Position numbers and translations under genes: made by a program. DNA of 16,100 nt, from positions 1 through 16,100 of the forward strand of contig DYKC01000015.1 of assembly GCA_020722825.1 (NCBI GenBank). Reading direction: 5' to 3'. Of the stretch, positions 13,883 to 16,100 are shown piece by piece (position 1 is the first letter of the stretch; each line of letters opens with the position of its first letter). The notes below the pieces were generated by a model. The model had not been told where the DNA came from, searched no databases, and worked only from the letters and a program-made list of their open reading frames with translations. This DNA is from Vermiphilus sp. (GTDB lineage Bacteria > Ratteibacteria > UBA8468 > B48-G9 > JAFGKM01).

Positions 13883-15946
13883 ATGAAGAAAAAAGTTGAA
13901 ATACCGTTTGGCAAGCACAATTTATCAATGGAGATAGGTTTTGTTGCCAAACAAAGCGACGGTGCGGTATGGGCAAAAGTAGATGATACCATTCTGCTTG
14001 CCACCGTTGTAAGTTCAAAGGAATCAAGGGAGGACCTGGGGTATTTTCCCCTCACTTGCGAGTACAGAGAGCATATCTCATCCGCAGGTAAGATACCGGG
14101 CGGTTTTTTTAAAAGGGAGGGAAGGCCGAGTGAGAGGGAGATACTGGTAAGCCGCATAATAGACCGTTCAATCAGACCCCTTTTCCCAGAGAATTACTTT
14201 AAAGAGATACAGGTTATCGTAAACGTTTTTTCTTCTGACAGGGAGAATAATCCTGATGTAATCTCTGTTGTTGCCACATCTCTGGCTCTTACCTCTTCAA
14301 AAATCCCTTTTAAGGGGCCTATTGCTTCTGTCAGGGTCGGATTTATTAACAATGAATACGTCATAAATCCTACCTTCAAAGAGATGGAAAATAGTTCAGT
14401 GGATATGATTATATCCGGAACCGAAGATTCAATAGTAATGGTAGAGGGGTCGGGACAGGAATTTTCAGAGGAACAGTTTATTGAGTGCATTGAGGTCGGA
14501 CATAAGGAGATAAAGAAAATCATAGAAGTTCAGAGGGGATTTGCTGTTGAAAAAGAGGAAGTGGTTTTACCGCAGGAGGATGAAACGTTGGTTAAAGGTG
14601 CAGAGACTTTTATCTCTGAGAGAATAAAGCGTGCTTACGAGTTTCCAGAAAAACGTGCAAGAGAAGAATTCTATAGAACAGCAGAGGAAGAGTTCCTTGC
14701 CAGGTTTGAAGATGAGACCCAGAAATCTACTGCGAAAAAAATTTTTGAGAGGATTCTGGCTGATAAAATAAGAAAAATGATACTGGAAACAGGCAGGCGT
14801 CTTGACGGTAGAGACCCAAAACAGGTAAGACCTATTGAGTGCCAGGTCGGTTTACTGCCGAGAACCCACGGCTCTGCTCTCTTTACTAGAGGGCAGACCC
14901 AGTGTCTATCTTCCCTGACACTTGGAACAAGCAAGGATGAGCAGCGAATAGAGGGACTTCATGAAGAGATGACAAAAAGGTTTATGCTGCACTATAACTT
15001 TCCTCCGTTTTCTGTAGGTGAGGTTGCTCTTTTGAGAGGAACGTCGCGCCGTGAGATAGGCCACGGAGCACTTGCGGAGAGATCACTATCTCTCCTGATA
15101 CCTGATGAGGAAATCTTTCCCTATACCATAAGGATAGTTGCCAACATACTTGAGTCAAACGGGTCTTCATCTATGGCAACGGTGTGTGCCGGCAGTCTTT
15201 CCCTTATGGATGCGGGTGTGCCTGTAAAAAAACATGTGGCTGGTGTCTCCCTGGGACTAATAAAAGAGGGAGAGAAATACATACTTCTAACTGACATAGC
15301 CGGTGAGGAAGACCACTACGGCAATCTTGACCTTAAAATTGCAGGAACGGAGCAGGGTATTACGGGTTTCCAGATGGATGTCAAGGGTACAGGGATAACA
15401 ACTGATATATTCAAAGAGGCGCTTGCCCAGGCAAAAGAGGCAAGAAGCGTAATACTGGGGAAGATGTACCAGACTATTTCATCTCCGAGGCCAGAAATTT
15501 CTGTCTACGCACCAAGGATAATTTCTCTGAAGGTGAAAACTGATAAGATAGGTCTTATAATAGGTCCCGGTGGGAAAACTATAAAGAAAATTATAGAGGA
15601 CACAGGAGCAGAGGTAGACATTTCTGACGATGGTACTGTCAAGGTATATTCTCCGAACAGCACTGTATGTGAGGCTGCTGCTGCCGTAATAAGGGGGATA
15701 GTTGAAGAACCGGAAGCAGGGAAGATTTATGACGGCACCGTGGTAAAGATAATCCCTATCGGTGCTTTTGTTGAATTTATGCCGGGTAAGCAGGGACTGG
15801 TGCACATCTCCGAACTTGCTTCTCATCGTGTAAACAAGGTAGAGGATGTGGTGAAAGAAGGGGACAAAATCAAGGTCAAGTTCCTGGGGTTTGATGCCCA
15901 AGGCAGGATAAAACTCAGTAGAAAGAAGGTATTCAAAAAAGGGTAA
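13883..15946 (+). CDS. pnp: Polynucleotide phosphorylase
   Basis: 3'-5' phosphorolytic exoribonuclease central to mRNA decay. The 687 residues contain two RNase PH-like domains: the first holds GGFFKREGRPSEREIL, the second starts around GRRLDGRDPKQVRP at about 304. The catalytic region of the second has NLDLK and MDVKGTGIT. A KH domain follows at about 550-605 (IIGPGGKTIKKI) and then an S1 domain at about 614-682 (GAFVEFMPGKQGLVHISEL). ATG at 13883 is preferred; a GTG at 13874 would overlap the rpsO stop. It is coupled to rpsO in the widespread rpsO-pnp order. No long acidic tail follows S1. Confidence 0.98.
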   Translation: MKKKVEIPFGKHNLSMEIGFVAKQSDGAVWAKVDDTILLATVVSSKESREDLGYFPLTCEYREHISSAGKIPGGFFKREGRPSEREILVSRIIDRSIRPLFPENYFKEIQVIVNVFSSDRENNPDVISVVATSLALTSSKIPFKGPIASVRVGFINNEYVINPTFKEMENSSVDMIISGTEDSIVMVEGSGQEFSEEQFIECIEVGHKEIKKIIEVQRGFAVEKEEVVLPQEDETLVKGAETFISERIKRAYEFPEKRAREEFYRTAEEEFLARFEDETQKSTAKKIFERILADKIRKMILETGRRLDGRDPKQVRPIECQVGLLPRTHGSALFTRGQTQCLSSLTLGTSKDEQRIEGLHEEMTKRFMLHYNFPPFSVGEVALLRGTSRREIGHGALAERSLSLLIPDEEIFPYTIRIVANILESNGSSSMATVCAGSLSLMDAGVPVKKHVAGVSLGLIKEGEKYILLTDIAGEEDHYGNLDLKIAGTEQGITGFQMDVKGTGITTDIFKEALAQAKEARSVILGKMYQTISSPRPEISVYAPRIISLKVKTDKIGLIIGPGGKTIKKIIEDTGAEVDISDDGTVKVYSPNSTVCEAAAAVIRGIVEEPEAGKIYDGTVVKIIPIGAFVEFMPGKQGLVHISELASHRVNKVEDVVKEGDKIKVKFLGFDAQGRIKLSRKKVFKKG

Positions 15947-16100
15947 CTGCGGCGAAGCGTTTTACAGCACGGGAAGAGGTTGCAACGAAGGCGGTAAGAC
16001 TGGACTCGCATAAAATCTTTTCTGCAGGAGAATCTGTTATAGGCGTTTTTGCACCCTGCGACCTCCAGAGTGGACAGTGCAGCAAGAGACTGTGCCGTTA
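15947..16100. other. Unexplained tail after pnp
   Basis: These 154 bases look richer in G and C than the neighbouring genes by eye. One plus-strand frame stays open from 15922 to the edge but has no ATG, GTG or TTG start, and its codons (GCG, CGT, CGG) differ from the neighbours. Short inverted repeats are visible, such as ACAGT and ACTGT around 16073-16092. I see no tRNA and no recognisable tmRNA, RNase P or SRP motif. It may be the start of a structured RNA or of a gene running off the window. Confidence 0.3.

Noticed and set aside
15947..16100. RNase P RNA, tmRNA or SRP RNA at the right edge
   Set aside because: The conserved blocks of these RNAs were not found in the visible part.
1..16100. 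CRISPR arrays, insertion sequences or prophage genes
   Set aside because: No regularly spaced repeats, transposase or phage-like proteins are visible; only the leader element and the coding repeat in the LysM gene recur.

Overview
The window is a compact stretch of bacterial chromosome carrying mostly housekeeping genes. Bacterial markers include a bacterial-type AspRS with an inserted central domain, rpsO-pnp, PhoH-YbeY, RecO, a DgkA-type lipid kinase and a LysM lipoprotein. By eye the GC content is moderate to low, with AGA/AGG favoured for Arg. A two-subunit class I (iron-sulfur) fumarase suggests an anaerobic or microaerobic organism. The proteins look like those of a deeply branching or candidate-phylum bacterium. 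I cannot name the lineage from sequence alone.

Layout. (1) 1-4108, plus strand: eno, an FtsB/DivIC-like gene, serS and an M20 amidohydrolase form a tight run. It is preceded by a leader repeat cut by the window edge. (2) 4118-13376, minus strand, read right to left: hisS, aspS, a LysM lipoprotein, phoH, ybeY, a DgkA-PAP2 fusion, a DUF502 membrane protein, recO, fumarase alpha, fumarase beta, tRNA-Arg, tRNA-Pro and a PIN-toxin remnant. Gaps are mostly tiny or negative, which fits one long operon or a few overlapping ones. (3) 13377-13607: a divergent control region with back-to-back promoters and a long palindromic element in the rpsO leader. (4) 13608-15946, plus strand: rpsO and pnp. (5) 15947-16100: an unexplained, apparently GC-richer tail running off the edge.

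How the genes fit together. The minus-strand run joins tRNA charging (HisRS, AspRS, two tRNAs), ribosome and RNA quality control (PhoH, YbeY), envelope lipid metabolism and structure (DgkA-PAP2, DUF502, LysM lipoprotein), DNA repair (RecO) and central carbon metabolism (fumarase). The plus-strand pair rpsO-pnp couples ribosome assembly and mRNA turnover. Enolase sits with cell division and tRNA charging.

The most interesting signal is non-coding. A 65-bp stretch, 55/65 identical without gaps, lies upstream of both eno (1-65) and rpsO (13518-13582), ending 24-25 bases before the two start codons. In the rpsO copy it is the loop and 3' arm of a roughly 100-base palindrome located inside the predicted transcript. 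It is either a structured leader RNA shared by two operons or a dispersed palindromic repeat that has settled in 5' UTRs.
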